Shown: positions 43,386-52,966 of the stretch, in pieces
Layout of the letters: the number at the start of each line of letters is the position of its first letter
Numbering within the stretch: position 1 is the first letter of the stretch
Source: Lewinellaceae bacterium
GTDB taxonomy: Bacteria > Bacteroidota > Bacteroidia > Chitinophagales > Saprospiraceae
DNA length: 64,000 nucleotides
Direction of reading: 5' to 3'
Assembly: GCA_020636105.1 (NCBI GenBank)
Contig: JACJYL010000001.1
Coordinates: 992,001 to 1,056,000, forward strand
Translations under genes and position numbers: made by a program
The notes under the pieces: model-generated
The model's database searches: none
What the model was told of the DNA's origin: nothing
The model's input: only the letters and a program-made list of their open reading frames with translations

Positions 43386-46300
43386 TTACCCCTTAAATAC
43401 TTCCAGCCACTTCCTCGCATTGACAAAGGCCTCGATCCAGGGAGAAACTTCATCCTTCCTTCCCGCCGGATAATTGGCCCAGTTCCAGCGGAACATGGAT
43501 CGTTCGATATGTGGCATCATTACCAAATGGCGTCCGTCAGCGCTGGCCATCATGGCTGCATTGTAATCACTTCCGTTGGGATTGGCCGGGTAACCTTGGT
43601 AGCCGTATTTGGCAACAATATTGTAAGCACTTTCTGCTAAAGGCAAATGAAATTTCCCTTCACCGTGCGAGATCCATACACCCAATTTTGAGCCCGCCAG
43701 ACTGCCCAGCATGACCGAGTTGTTTGCAGGGATTTCCACGGAAGTGAACCCGCTTTCGTGCTTGTGAGAATCATTGTGCAGCATCCTGGAGGGTTGAGCA
43801 TGATCCGGATTAATCAGGTTGAGTTCTACAAACAATTGACAGCCATTACAAATCCCGACAGACAGTACATCTTTCCTGCTGAAAAAACGCTCAAGCGCCT
43901 TTTTAGCTTTTTCATTGTAGAGAAATGCCCCGGCCCAACCTTTGGCCGACCCCAAAACATCCGAATTTGAAAAACCTCCCACGGCACCGAGAAACTGGAT
44001 ATCTTCCAATGTTTCCCTGCCGCTGATCAGGTCAGTCATATGAACATCCTTAACATCAAAACCGGCAAGGTACATGGCGTGGGCCAGTTCCCGCTCGGAA
44101 TTACTGCCTTTTTCGCGAAGCACGGCCGCTTTCGGTCTTGGTTTACTAAAATCATTGGTTGGCAAATTGCCTTTAAAACCTTCGGGAAAACGATACTGAA
44201 GTGGTTGCTTTTTATAATTTTGAAAACGCTCTTTCGCTTTCAGCTCACCCGATTGATTTTTGTCCAGCAAATAAGAAGTTTCAAACCATACATCTCTCAA
44301 TTCAGCGACCTTAAAAGTAAAAGACTCGCCGATGTTTTTAACCTTCACCTCTCCTTCTGCCGTTGCTTTTCCTATTTTAAAATAAGTCAGGCCTGCCGCT
44401 TTCAGTGAGGTTTCCACTGCACTATCTTTAGCCTGAAAAACTATGCCGGCATTTTCTGAGAATAACAACTTTACCGAATCTTTTTCGCCCACTTCAGACA
44501 GGTCAATCTCTGCCCCAAGGTCATTATCCGCAAAACACATTTCCAGCAAGGTTGTTAGCAGGCCGCCGGCAGAGATATCATGGCCAGCAAGAATTTGTCC
44601 CTCAGTGATCAGCGCCTGAAGAGTATTAAAAACCTTTACAAAATTTTCTGAATCCCGCACATCAGGCACTTCTGTCCCGATCTTATTCTGTACCTGTGCA
44701 AAAGAGGAACCACCGAGTTTATAAGCATCTCCTGAAAGATCAATATAATAAATATGGCCGCCTTCTTTTTGAAGCACCGGCTCCACGATTTTATAGATAT
44801 CATTACAATGCCCTGCGGCAGAAATGATCACGGTACCTGGTGCAATGACTTCAGCATCCGGATACTTTTGTTTCATGGAAAGAGAATCCTTCCCGGTAGG
44901 TACATTCAGTCCTAAGGCAATAGAAAAATCAGAAACGGCTTTAACGGCCTCATACAAACGGGCGTCTTCCCCTTCGTTTTTACAGGGCCACATCCAATTG
45001 GCAGACAAGGAAACCGAACGAATTCCCTCCTTAAGGGGCGCCCACATAATATTAGTCAGCGCCTCAGCAATGGAATTCCGTGATCCTGCTTCGGGATTGA
45101 TCAATCCACCGATGGGCGCATGTCCTATGGAAGTGGCAATACCGTCCTTTCCATCAAAACTAAGTGACATTACCCCACAATCGTTGAGCGGTAATTGTAA
45201 CGGCCCGGCACATTGCTGCTTAGCCACCAAACCGCCGACACATCGGTCCACTTTATTGGTCAGCCAATCTTTACAGGCCACTGCTTCGAGTTTGAGTACC
45301 TGGCGGATATATTCCTGCATATTGGCTGAAGCATATTCAACCTCAGCATATTGTCTGTCCACGGTACGGTCTTCCATGATGGTCTTTGGCGAACTGCCAA
45401 ACATATCGGTCAGGGCCAGATCCATGGGACGTTCTTTTGTGGAAGAGGATTCAAAAGTAAACCGAAAATCTCCTGTCACCTCCCCTACCTGGTACATGGG
45501 CGCCCGTTCCCGTTCAGCAATACGTCTGAGGGTTTCCAAATGTTCCTCGGCAATCACCAGTCCCATGCGTTCCTGTGATTCGTTGCCAATGATTTCTTTT
45601 GCCGACAAAGTCGGATCTCCGATCGGCAGTTTGTCGAGGTCAATTTTCCCGCCAATATTTTCGACGAGCTCAGAAAGGCAATTCAAATGCCCGCCCGCCC
45701 CGTGATCATGAATGGAAACGATGGGATTGATGTCGTTTTCGACCATGCCGCGGATGGCATTGGCTGCGCGTTTTTGCATTTCCGGATTGGAACGCTGTAC
45801 GGCATTTAATTCAATTCCCGAACTAAAGGCTCCGGTATCTGCGGAAGAAACAGCCGCTCCGCCCATCCCGATCCGGTAGTTGTCGCCGCCGAGAATGACT
45901 ATTTTATCTCCTTTTTGGGGGGCATCCTTTAAAGCCTGATCTGCTTTGCCGTACCCAATGCCTCCTGCCATCATGATCACCTTGTCAAATCCTAATTTAC
46001 GGGCTTCTTCTTCGTGCTCAAAAGTCAGCAATGAGCCGGAAATCAGGGGCTGTCCAAACTTATTGCCAAAATCCGAAGCCCCGTTGGAAGCCTTGATCAA
46101 AATGTCCAGAGGCGTTTGATAAAGCCATTTTCTTTCGGGCATTCCGCTTTCCCAGGGGCGGTTGTCGGCAAGTCGGGAATACGATGTCATGTAAACAGCC
46201 GTACCAGCCAGCGGTAAAGATCCCTTTCCCCCGGCGAGGCGGTCGCGAATTTCACCTCCAGACCCTGTTGCGGCACCGTTGAATGGCTCTACTGTTGTTG

Positions 46301-47054
46301 GAAAATTATGCGTTTCCGCTTTCAGTGAAAGGACGGAAGTATAGGTTTTCTTTTCGTAATAATCCGGCTTGTCAGGACTTTTGGGAGCAAATTGGGTCAC
46401 CACCGGTCCTTTCAAAAAGGCTACATTATCTTTGTAAGCCGAAACAATGTCGTTGGGATTTTCCTGGGATGTTTTTTTGATCAGTTTGAAGAGGGATTCC
46501 GGTTTTTCTTTCCCATCGATCACAAAGATCCCGTTGAATATTTTGTGTCGGCAATGCTCGCTGTTCACCTGTGAAAAACCAAAAACCTCGGAATCAGTCA
46601 GCGGCCGGCCAATTCTTTCCGCCATTTCTTCTAGATAAGTCACTTCCTCCTCATTCAAAGCCAATCCTTCTGAAACATTGTAGGCGGCAACATCTTCGAT
46701 CTCCATAATGGGAGCCGGTTCGATTTTTATGGTAAAAATGGCCTGGTTCAGCGACCCGTATTTTTGACTCAGCATGGGATCGTAACTGGCAGCATCCCCT
46801 GCAAAACGGACAAATTCCTCGATACGCTTAATACCAGTAATCGCCATATTTTGAGTGATCTCCACCGCATTGGTACTCCATGGAGTGATCATCGCCGCTC
46901 TCGGGCCGACAAAAGAGGTATCTATTTCAGTTCCCTCAATTTTAGGCTGGTTCCCAAACAACCAGACCAGTTTTTCAATATCGTTATGAGAGAGTTCCTG
47001 CTCCACCTGTACAGCGAAGACTTTTTGTGTAATATCACCGAAAAAAAGGATCAT
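43386..47054 (-). CDS. purL: Phosphoribosylformylglycinamidine synthase (large, single-chain)
   Basis: The ATP- and glutamine-dependent FGAM synthetase of purine synthesis. At 1222 aa it is the large single-polypeptide form (PurL plus PurQ plus PurS-like N-terminus). It contains ADPLTDSEVFGFSQVNSEHC-like residues (PLTDSEVFGFSQVNSEHCRH at about 155-175), ETHNFPTTVEPFNGAATGSG, ISIHDHGAGGHLN and the second AIR-synthase half (VPTGKDSLSMKQ, GHDISAGGL). The C-terminal glutamine amidotransferase has its nucleophile cysteine in VGICNGCQLFVEL and the partner histidine in WISHGEGKFHLP. The gene stands alone. Confidence 0.94.
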   Translation of the reverse strand: MILFFGDITQKVFAVQVEQELSHNDIEKLVWLFGNQPKIEGTEIDTSFVGPRAAMITPWSTNAVEITQNMAITGIKRIEEFVRFAGDAASYDPMLSQKYGSLNQAIFTIKIEPAPIMEIEDVAAYNVSEGLALNEEEVTYLEEMAERIGRPLTDSEVFGFSQVNSEHCRHKIFNGIFVIDGKEKPESLFKLIKKTSQENPNDIVSAYKDNVAFLKGPVVTQFAPKSPDKPDYYEKKTYTSVLSLKAETHNFPTTVEPFNGAATGSGGEIRDRLAGGKGSLPLAGTAVYMTSYSRLADNRPWESGMPERKWLYQTPLDILIKASNGASDFGNKFGQPLISGSLLTFEHEEEARKLGFDKVIMMAGGIGYGKADQALKDAPQKGDKIVILGGDNYRIGMGGAAVSSADTGAFSSGIELNAVQRSNPEMQKRAANAIRGMVENDINPIVSIHDHGAGGHLNCLSELVENIGGKIDLDKLPIGDPTLSAKEIIGNESQERMGLVIAEEHLETLRRIAERERAPMYQVGEVTGDFRFTFESSSTKERPMDLALTDMFGSSPKTIMEDRTVDRQYAEVEYASANMQEYIRQVLKLEAVACKDWLTNKVDRCVGGLVAKQQCAGPLQLPLNDCGVMSLSFDGKDGIATSIGHAPIGGLINPEAGSRNSIAEALTNIMWAPLKEGIRSVSLSANWMWPCKNEGEDARLYEAVKAVSDFSIALGLNVPTGKDSLSMKQKYPDAEVIAPGTVIISAAGHCNDIYKIVEPVLQKEGGHIYYIDLSGDAYKLGGSSFAQVQNKIGTEVPDVRDSENFVKVFNTLQALITEGQILAGHDISAGGLLTTLLEMCFADNDLGAEIDLSEVGEKDSVKLLFSENAGIVFQAKDSAVETSLKAAGLTYFKIGKATAEGEVKVKNIGESFTFKVAELRDVWFETSYLLDKNQSGELKAKERFQNYKKQPLQYRFPEGFKGNLPTNDFSKPRPKAAVLREKGSNSERELAHAMYLAGFDVKDVHMTDLISGRETLEDIQFLGAVGGFSNSDVLGSAKGWAGAFLYNEKAKKALERFFSRKDVLSVGICNGCQLFVELNLINPDHAQPSRMLHNDSHKHESGFTSVEIPANNSVMLGSLAGSKLGVWISHGEGKFHLPLAESAYNIVAKYGYQGYPANPNGSDYNAAMMASADGRHLVMMPHIERSMFRWNWANYPAGRKDEVSPWIEAFVNARKWLEVFKG

Positions 47055-47358
47055 GGCGCAGCGTTTTGAAATGAAGGTGCAAAGTTCACTTATTTTCGTT
47101 TAAAAAAGGCAATGGAAGGGAGGGAAAATTTGTTTTTCAGGCGGTTTATTGGTTTTCTGCTGGCAGTGGTTGTTTTTGTTTTCAAGAGTTTCAGGTTGTT
47201 TCAGATTGTTTCAGGATGTCCCGGCACTGCGTACACGAGGATCTCCCTTCGGTCGATTTCAATTTCTTTCAATCTTCCTCAATCTCTCTCGATCTCCTTC
47301 AATCTTCTCCATGACTGGTTCAGCGATGATCTAAGATACCTGTTTTTGCTCCTTTCGC
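47055..47358. repeat. Intergenic spacer with short-period repeats
   Basis: No credible gene is seen; a 97-codon frame here is low-complexity. TTTCAGGTTG/TTTCAGATTG units repeat at 47185-47215. From 47258 to 47308, TTCAATCTTCC/TCAATCTC/TTCAATCTTC units repeat, the reverse orientation of a GATTGAAGG unit. The purL promoter should lie near 47070-47100, where GAACTTTG (minus strand) approximates the -7 box. Confidence 0.5.
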
Positions 47359-48414
47359 TTACCCTCCACATAAATTCTCCTCCATCGCAGCGATCCACTC
47401 CCTGATCAACTCTACGCCTTCTGTATGAACCAATGAACGGCCCAGTTCCGGCATCATGGCTCCGGGATCCAGGGATGTCATCCGGTAAATGGTAATGCTT
47501 TTTTCCGGGTGGCCGGGCATGATGTCAAAATCATTGTCCCCGGCACCTTTTCCGGCGGACACCGGAGCTTTGCAAATGCCCAGGTTAAAGGGACGATCTT
47601 CGTAAATGGTAAAATTCAACCCCGAGGTATTGGCCGAACCTTGGGGATTATGACAATGAGCGCAATTGATTTCCAGGTAAGCCATGGCCCGGTCATGTAA
47701 ACTTCCTGAGGCAGGATCATTCCAAACGGCCATTTTGTGGATGTCTTTGGTCTCCGGTTTGCCTTTCAAATACCCCAGCGATTCCCACTTTTCAAGTTGG
47801 TTCATCGTTCCTGTTGCGTAAGCAAAGTCTTTATTCAGGCTGCGGGCAGTGGGACCAATGGGCACAAAACTACCGCCTTTCTGATGACAATTCTTACACT
47901 GGTTCTTGTCGGGAATAACATAGGTAAATTCGAGGTTGCCGCGGGTGGGGTGTGCATAGGTCATGGCTTCTTCAGCCCCAATGATATTGAGCTCGGCATC
48001 CGTTTGTGCCTCGTTCCACTGGTAGGTGGCCGCATTCCAGCCTTCCGACGTATTCATTAGGAGCCTCGTTTCTTTTATGTCCTTTTGCCCTGCTTTTTCG
48101 TAATAAAAATGCTTGATCAAAACGGTCCCCACAGGAAAATCCAAAGCATTTTTTTCATCGTATCCGGCTGCAACGCCTTTGGGCATCCACACAAACCGGG
48201 CCTTTTCTGCATAATCGGTAAACAAGGGTGAATTGAGATCGTAAGGAAGCACGCCCTCATTGGGCTGAAAGGCTGATAGATCCCCGGTAAAAAGATGATA
48301 ATCGGATAATTTTTCAAAAGGAAAATTGTCCGGATCGACCTGCACTTCATTGTTTGTTTTAGCACAATGAGTAACTGAGAAGGCTAATAAAAAAAGTAAA
48401 ATGGCCTTTTGCAT
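47359..48414 (-). CDS. SO2930-like diheme c-type cytochrome lipoprotein
   Basis: The third gene of the operon. The signal MQKAILLFLLAFSVTHC ends in a lipobox cysteine, so the protein is membrane-anchored outside the inner membrane. Two heme-binding CxxCH motifs are seen: CKNCH in IPDKNQCKNCHQKGG and CAHCH in LEINCAHCHNPQG. The sequence agrees with the protein family known from Shewanella SO2930 and relatives, often found beside a beta-helix protein as here. Axial methionines are probably in DIMPGHPEKS or PGAMMPELG. Role in electron transfer is inferred; the substrate or partner is not established. Confidence 0.82.
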   Translation of the reverse strand: MQKAILLFLLAFSVTHCAKTNNEVQVDPDNFPFEKLSDYHLFTGDLSAFQPNEGVLPYDLNSPLFTDYAEKARFVWMPKGVAAGYDEKNALDFPVGTVLIKHFYYEKAGQKDIKETRLLMNTSEGWNAATYQWNEAQTDAELNIIGAEEAMTYAHPTRGNLEFTYVIPDKNQCKNCHQKGGSFVPIGPTARSLNKDFAYATGTMNQLEKWESLGYLKGKPETKDIHKMAVWNDPASGSLHDRAMAYLEINCAHCHNPQGSANTSGLNFTIYEDRPFNLGICKAPVSAGKGAGDNDFDIMPGHPEKSITIYRMTSLDPGAMMPELGRSLVHTEGVELIREWIAAMEENLCGG

Positions 48415-48449
48415 GAATTATTAGTTTAGATAATTTTTATACGCTTTTT

Positions 48450-48535
48450 TTAACCGCAATGGACGCAGAGAAAGCGCAACGTTCGCAATGAATTCCTCGC
48501 GTACTTTGCGCCTCCTTCGCGTGCTTTGCGGTTAA
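48450..48535. repeat. Intergenic palindromic repeat of the ACCGCAA/TTGCGGT type
   Basis: TTAACCGCA (48450-48458) faces TGCGGTTAA (48527-48535). Between them, GCGCAA/GCAATG and CTTTGCG/CTTCGCG-like short units repeat in opposite directions. Repeats of this sequence style occur as scattered intergenic copies in many environmental genomes. It lies between the cytochrome and beta-helix genes, so it would be transcribed as a hairpin inside the operon mRNA. Confidence 0.65.
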
Positions 48536-48566
48536 ATTTTTTTCTCTTAATTCCCCAATCAGAATA

Positions 48567-49832
48567 TCAAATTTCCGGCTCCGCATTAGCTTCCTGTGGA
48601 GGCAATGTGCAATCGAATTTTGACATATCAGAATCGATATATTTGGCCATAGCCCTGATGCTTTCCGCTTTTTGGGCATTGAGGTTGGCGAAGGTAATGT
48701 CCGTTCCGTTATCATGAATGCAAATGCGGTGAGATTCGGGATCCGTGGCGAAATCGGGATGCATCCAGCCATCCACAAGGATATCCTGAGGCGTTGCTTT
48801 AAACATCACATTGATCAATTGCCCCCATTCCCTGGTCAAATCGGGCATAGCATCTTTTCTTACGATTTGATTGTCATGCACATGGACATTGGAACTGTAG
48901 GGCACAAAGTCCGAATTTTCATCAAAAGGCCGCTGCGTCATGTAAAAACTTCCAATCCCTAATCCGATGGTCTTGTGGTTTTTGATCTGGTTATTGAATA
49001 CTTCAACCTCCTTCGCCGCAACGATCATGAATCCGGTTCCCGGCGGAACCATATGAACTATGCCGCCTTTGGGTGCAAAATTCTGGAAATTATTATCGTG
49101 AATATTATTGTCAAAAGCCCGGATAAAACGTCCGTTCGCTACAGGCAATCCCGACAGATCATAAACCAGGAAACCCATCGTATTGTCGTGTGCCTCATTA
49201 TTGTAGGCATCTACATAACTGCAGTTTTCAATTTCAAACCCGGCTACATTGTGATGCACCAGGCAATTTTTCATATGTACATTATGGGTCTGTCCGACAT
49301 AAATTCCGGCATCCGAGGCAAAGGAGGATTCACAACCGTCAATGATCACATTTTTACATTTCACCGGGTAAATGCCGTAGCTGCCATTGGTTTCTTTAGC
49401 TCCTTCGGTCCAGGTAGTCTTCACATTTTTCAACAGTACTCCTTCACAATCCTGAATTTTTAACGCATCGCCTTTGGAATCCTCAATGGTGAGATCAGAC
49501 AGCTTAAAATGTTTTAGGTTGGTGACCCGAATACCTTCCGCTCCCTGGGTCTGGTTCAGAAAAGACAACACCGTTTTGTCCTTCCCCGCCCCTTTTATGG
49601 TGATGTTATCAATGGCATCCAGGGAAAGGGATTTGGTGAGGTTAAAACGGCCGGCCGGGAGTTCTATCACATCCCCCGGGTTGGCCAGGATCAGTTTTTC
49701 CTGGAAGCTTTTCAGCAGTTTATCGTGTGAAGCCTGGTCGAGTGCCTCTCCGCTTTTTTCTTCTTTGGCATTTGGGCCGCAAGCCAACAGGCCGGCCATA
49801 AGCAACAGGCTGAACAAATATCTTAATTTCAT
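48567..49832 (-). CDS. Parallel beta-helix repeat lipoprotein
   Basis: The start at 49832 gives MKLRYLFSLLLMAGLLAC, a lipoprotein signal with lipobox LLACG; the longer frame adds 12 residues. Beta-helix rungs are clear from about 60 to 330, such as NITIKGAGKDKTVLSF, FKLSDLTIEDSKGDALKI, NVIIDGCESSFASDAGIYVG and NVHMKNCLVHHNVAGFEIEN. The N-terminal LILANPGDVIELPAGRF is a typical cap. It belongs to the beta-helix group that co-occurs with SO2930-like diheme cytochromes. Such folds often bind or cleave polysaccharides, but no catalytic residues are evident. It follows the TonB receptor by 25 bp. Confidence 0.82.
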   Translation of the reverse strand: MKLRYLFSLLLMAGLLACGPNAKEEKSGEALDQASHDKLLKSFQEKLILANPGDVIELPAGRFNLTKSLSLDAIDNITIKGAGKDKTVLSFLNQTQGAEGIRVTNLKHFKLSDLTIEDSKGDALKIQDCEGVLLKNVKTTWTEGAKETNGSYGIYPVKCKNVIIDGCESSFASDAGIYVGQTHNVHMKNCLVHHNVAGFEIENCSYVDAYNNEAHDNTMGFLVYDLSGLPVANGRFIRAFDNNIHDNNFQNFAPKGGIVHMVPPGTGFMIVAAKEVEVFNNQIKNHKTIGLGIGSFYMTQRPFDENSDFVPYSSNVHVHDNQIVRKDAMPDLTREWGQLINVMFKATPQDILVDGWMHPDFATDPESHRICIHDNGTDITFANLNAQKAESIRAMAKYIDSDMSKFDCTLPPQEANAEPEI

Positions 49833-49857
49833 AAAAATAATAACTTTAAAAAATTTA

Positions 49858-52254
49858 TTAAAAATCAAATTTTACGCCCAAAACGGGAATCAATCCTCCC
49901 GGATAATAGGTGTATGAGGTTTCTTTTGTTTCGGGGTCATAAGCCACAGAACGGATGTTTTTGGTGTTTAAAATATTTTGAACATCCAGAGAAACGATTC
50001 CCGAAAACCGTTTGCCATTGAAGCGATAAGCCAACCGGTGATCCAGTCTGAAATAAGGATCTACCTGTGCTTCATTTACCCTTGAATAATCCGGTAAGGC
50101 GCCCGTTTCAGCGGTTGAATTTACCAGGTCAACCGGTGTGTACCGGAATCCTCCATTGTAAATGAACCTTGCCCCCCATTGGATAGCTCTTCCTTTGTTG
50201 AGATGAAATTCCTTTCCAAGCGTAAGGTTGCTGGCAAACCTGCTATTGAAAGTGGTATTAAATTCATGGCCGCCGGGGAGTTTATATTTGGAATCGTAAA
50301 AGGAAAAATTGGCCATCAGGTTAAAATTATTGTCAAAATTTTTCTCCACATTCAAATCAAACCCAATATTCGTTGAGGTTCCGCCGCTATTGGTGGGCAA
50401 GGTCACCACCCCGGATTGGGTGTTCAAAAAATAATACCCCTGCGTTTCATCGTCCTCAACCGGAATGTCATATAAATACTGGTAATAAGGCTCTATCGCA
50501 AAATGCCAGTTATTTCCCAAATACAAATTATAGGAAAAAATGGCATGAATGGATTTCATCATTTCCAGGTTTTTATTGGGAAATGAATTATGGATTTCCC
50601 CGCTTATGGTATCTTTTTGTTCATAAAAATAATTGGCCATTGGCAATATCTGGCTATACTTTCCAAGGGCAAAACTAATCGATTGTTTTTCGCTGGCAAT
50701 GAATTTTACCGAACCCCGGGGATCAAGGCTATACGTATTATTTAATCCTAAAAACAACCCGTTTACCCCCGCATTTACAATAATCCTTTCGGTAACATTA
50801 CGAGACAACTGGGCATAGGCAGATCCATAGGCTGTTTTCCCGCTTCCATCGATAATGCCTTCAATGCTTTTTCGGGTGGAAAAATCATCAAACCTTGGCA
50901 AATAGAATAGAAACCTCCTAAATGTATAGTCCACAAAATTAAAGGACAACCCGGTTTTTAACCTGGTTTTCAAATTAAATTTATTGCTGTACACGAAAGA
51001 AGCCGATAAACGAGCGTCTTCATGAGCTTCATCCCGGGTATTGATGGAATCGTTATTCAGGTCAAAGACATCATTTTTAAAAGTAATGACATTGGCGATT
51101 CCCGCCAGTCCAATTTTAATATAGGAATTGGCATCCACCAGGTAGGTATAGGTCGTTCCGATAGCTCCCATATTGCTAACCTGAACAGCTCTTTCGGCAT
51201 CATCCAGTTTTATGGAATCTCTTTCCAGGATGGGTAAAGGCTCCTTCGTTTCATTACTCAGGCCGCCAATGCCAAAGACGGTGAATAAATGTTTATTGTT
51301 TTTGGATTTGAACCCGAGGTTAAAGGATAAATCCTGAAATTTATTGGAAAAACGGGGTCCCACCAGGGAAAAACCCAGGTTATTCAGAATGCCCAAAGTA
51401 GAATACCTGTAATTGGCGAGGTAGGAAGAGCGCCCCTTTTGAATAGGACCTTCGGTAGCAAAATCAAGTCCAAGCAGGCTGATGCCTACCCGGTGTTCCC
51501 TTGTTTTGTTGTTGCCTTTTCTGAACTTGATATCGAAGGCGCCGGAAAGAGCATTCCCGTATTCTGCCGGCATACCGCCTGTGGAAAAATCCGAACGGCT
51601 GAGCAGCTGTGCGCTGAAAATGGTGGTGCCTCCTCCAGATGTACCGGGACGGGCAAAGTGATTGGGGTTCGGAATATCAATGCCTTCCAGTCGCCATAAA
51701 ATGCCTACGGGCGCATTGGCTCTTACAATTATGTCGTTTTCTCCGTCATTGCCTCCCTGTTGAACCCCCGCATAAGACAAGGCCATCCGGCCCGGATCAT
51801 TTACTGCGGCGGCGGTTCTGTTGGCTTCATCAACGGAAAAAGAACGGGTACTGACGGTGGCCAGTTCATTGACGGGGGCATTAATTTTACTTTGGGCGCT
51901 GATGACCACTTCGTTAATCGTCAGGGCGGATTGTAACATGGTAATTTCCAGATCCACTATTCTTGAAGAGCTGACAATAATACCTTCCGTTTTAAAAAGT
52001 TCGTACCCCAAATATTCACAAACTAAAGTATGTCGCCCGAGTGGAACGCCTTTTAATTCAAAATTGCCATTGATGTCCGTAGTGGTGGCTATTAAAGGTT
52101 CAAGCTCATCCACCCTGACGGTTGCACCAAATAAAACCTGTTTGGTTTCTTTGTCCATAACCGTGCCTATGATATCCTGAGTCTGGCCAGACAATGAACC
52201 TAAGAGAAGGAAATTAGCTACAAAAAACAAAACCCATGTAAAGTTTCTCTGCAT
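49858..52254 (-). CDS. TonB-dependent outer-membrane receptor with carboxypeptidase-like N-domain
   Basis: The first gene of the three-gene operon. A signal peptide (MQRNFTWVLFFVANFLLLGSLSG) precedes a carboxypeptidase-D regulatory-like domain (DIIGTVMDKETKQVLFGATV, about 27-110). The plug (NEVVISAQSKINAPVNELAT, IIVRANAPVGILWRLEGIDI, MPAEYGNALSGAFDIKFRKG) leads to a barrel that ends in KFDF. The 798-aa length fits non-SusC receptors. Its genetic link with a beta-helix lipoprotein and a diheme cytochrome suggests uptake or surface processing coupled to electron transfer. The ligand is unknown. There is no susD partner. Confidence 0.85.
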   Translation of the reverse strand: MQRNFTWVLFFVANFLLLGSLSGQTQDIIGTVMDKETKQVLFGATVRVDELEPLIATTTDINGNFELKGVPLGRHTLVCEYLGYELFKTEGIIVSSSRIVDLEITMLQSALTINEVVISAQSKINAPVNELATVSTRSFSVDEANRTAAAVNDPGRMALSYAGVQQGGNDGENDIIVRANAPVGILWRLEGIDIPNPNHFARPGTSGGGTTIFSAQLLSRSDFSTGGMPAEYGNALSGAFDIKFRKGNNKTREHRVGISLLGLDFATEGPIQKGRSSYLANYRYSTLGILNNLGFSLVGPRFSNKFQDLSFNLGFKSKNNKHLFTVFGIGGLSNETKEPLPILERDSIKLDDAERAVQVSNMGAIGTTYTYLVDANSYIKIGLAGIANVITFKNDVFDLNNDSINTRDEAHEDARLSASFVYSNKFNLKTRLKTGLSFNFVDYTFRRFLFYLPRFDDFSTRKSIEGIIDGSGKTAYGSAYAQLSRNVTERIIVNAGVNGLFLGLNNTYSLDPRGSVKFIASEKQSISFALGKYSQILPMANYFYEQKDTISGEIHNSFPNKNLEMMKSIHAIFSYNLYLGNNWHFAIEPYYQYLYDIPVEDDETQGYYFLNTQSGVVTLPTNSGGTSTNIGFDLNVEKNFDNNFNLMANFSFYDSKYKLPGGHEFNTTFNSRFASNLTLGKEFHLNKGRAIQWGARFIYNGGFRYTPVDLVNSTAETGALPDYSRVNEAQVDPYFRLDHRLAYRFNGKRFSGIVSLDVQNILNTKNIRSVAYDPETKETSYTYYPGGLIPVLGVKFDF

Positions 52255-52398
52255 AATTATTCTTTTTCATTTTTACATAAAATGCGAACATTAATTTTAA
52301 AACCACATACAAAAGCCACATTTTACGAACGCAATAATACACTTCGGGCAGTAGTTTTTAAAATTATTGGAAAGGTTAATTTTTCAAAAAGTAAACGA

Positions 52399-52463
52399 CC
52401 ACCACCAGAGGTGGTGGCTTAGATAAAACAATACCCCCAAAGGGGGATAACCTCTAAAAGAGG
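52399..52463 (-). repeat. Three consecutive hairpins at the 3' end of the IS200-type element
   Basis: CCACCACC-AGA-GGTGGTGG (52399-52417), CCCCC-AAA-GGGGG (52433-52445) and CCTCT-AAA-AGAGG (52451-52463) follow one another, the last spanning the tnpA stop. The outermost fits the right-end hairpin recognised by HUH transposases; the others may be terminators or attenuators. Confidence 0.65.
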
Positions 52464-52903
52464 GTGAAATCTTTGCGATCGTTTTCTTGTGCTCGTTCTT
52501 TATCTTCTTGATATTTTACGTATCTGACTATTTTGTCTTCATCTATTCCTATTGTGCTAACGAAATAGCCTCTCGCCCAAAAATGATTGCCCCAATATGG
52601 CTTTTTCTTCAAACTGGGAAAACTTTTAAACATGGCTATTGCTGTTTTTCCTTTTAGGATTCCCATGAAATCAGATATACTTAGTTTTGGAGGGATAGAA
52701 CAGACCAGGTGTATGTGATCAGGTTGTATATTTAATTCAATTACTTCTACATCCTTCCATTCACATATAGTCTTTATTTTATCCTCCATGTAATCCGCTA
52801 GAAGATCTCGGAGCATTCGAAAGCGATATTTTGGCGTCCATACGATATGATAATTACAATGGTATACCGTATGTGCCAATTTCCGGTATTTTATCTTTGC
52901 CAT
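52454..52903 (-). CDS. tnpA: IS200/IS605-family transposase TnpA (HUH, Y1)
   Basis: A single-stranded DNA transposase of 149 aa. The HUH motif is in NIQPDHIHLVCSIPP (H-I-H), the catalytic tyrosine is in KIVRYVKYQEDKE near the C-terminus, and the N-terminal YHIVWTPKYRF is the typical opening. Length is standard. No tnpB is present, so it is IS200-like. Subterminal hairpins flank it at 52399-52417 and 52946-52966. The reading frame is intact. It lies between the TonB receptor operon and the TonB-C-domain gene. Confidence 0.92.
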   Translation of the reverse strand: MAKIKYRKLAHTVYHCNYHIVWTPKYRFRMLRDLLADYMEDKIKTICEWKDVEVIELNIQPDHIHLVCSIPPKLSISDFMGILKGKTAIAMFKSFPSLKKKPYWGNHFWARGYFVSTIGIDEDKIVRYVKYQEDKERAQENDRKDFTLF

Positions 52904-52945
52904 TCCACAAGATAATACTTTTTACCGGCAGAGCCTACATCCATG

Positions 52946-52966
52946 ACCACCGTCTTAGACGGTGGT
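52946..52966 (-). repeat. Left-end hairpin of the IS200-like element
   Basis: ACCACCGTC (52946-52954) pairs with GACGGTGGT (52958-52966) around a TTA loop, about 40 bp upstream of the tnpA start. Its stem sequence resembles the right-end hairpin (GGTGGT core), as expected for ends bound by the same protein. Confidence 0.75.

Noticed and set aside
47112..47405. A 97-aa plus-strand frame next to purL
   Set aside because: It spans a short-period repeat region and is rich in Phe, Leu, Ser and Ile in a way set by the repeats; it also runs into the cytochrome gene on the other strand.
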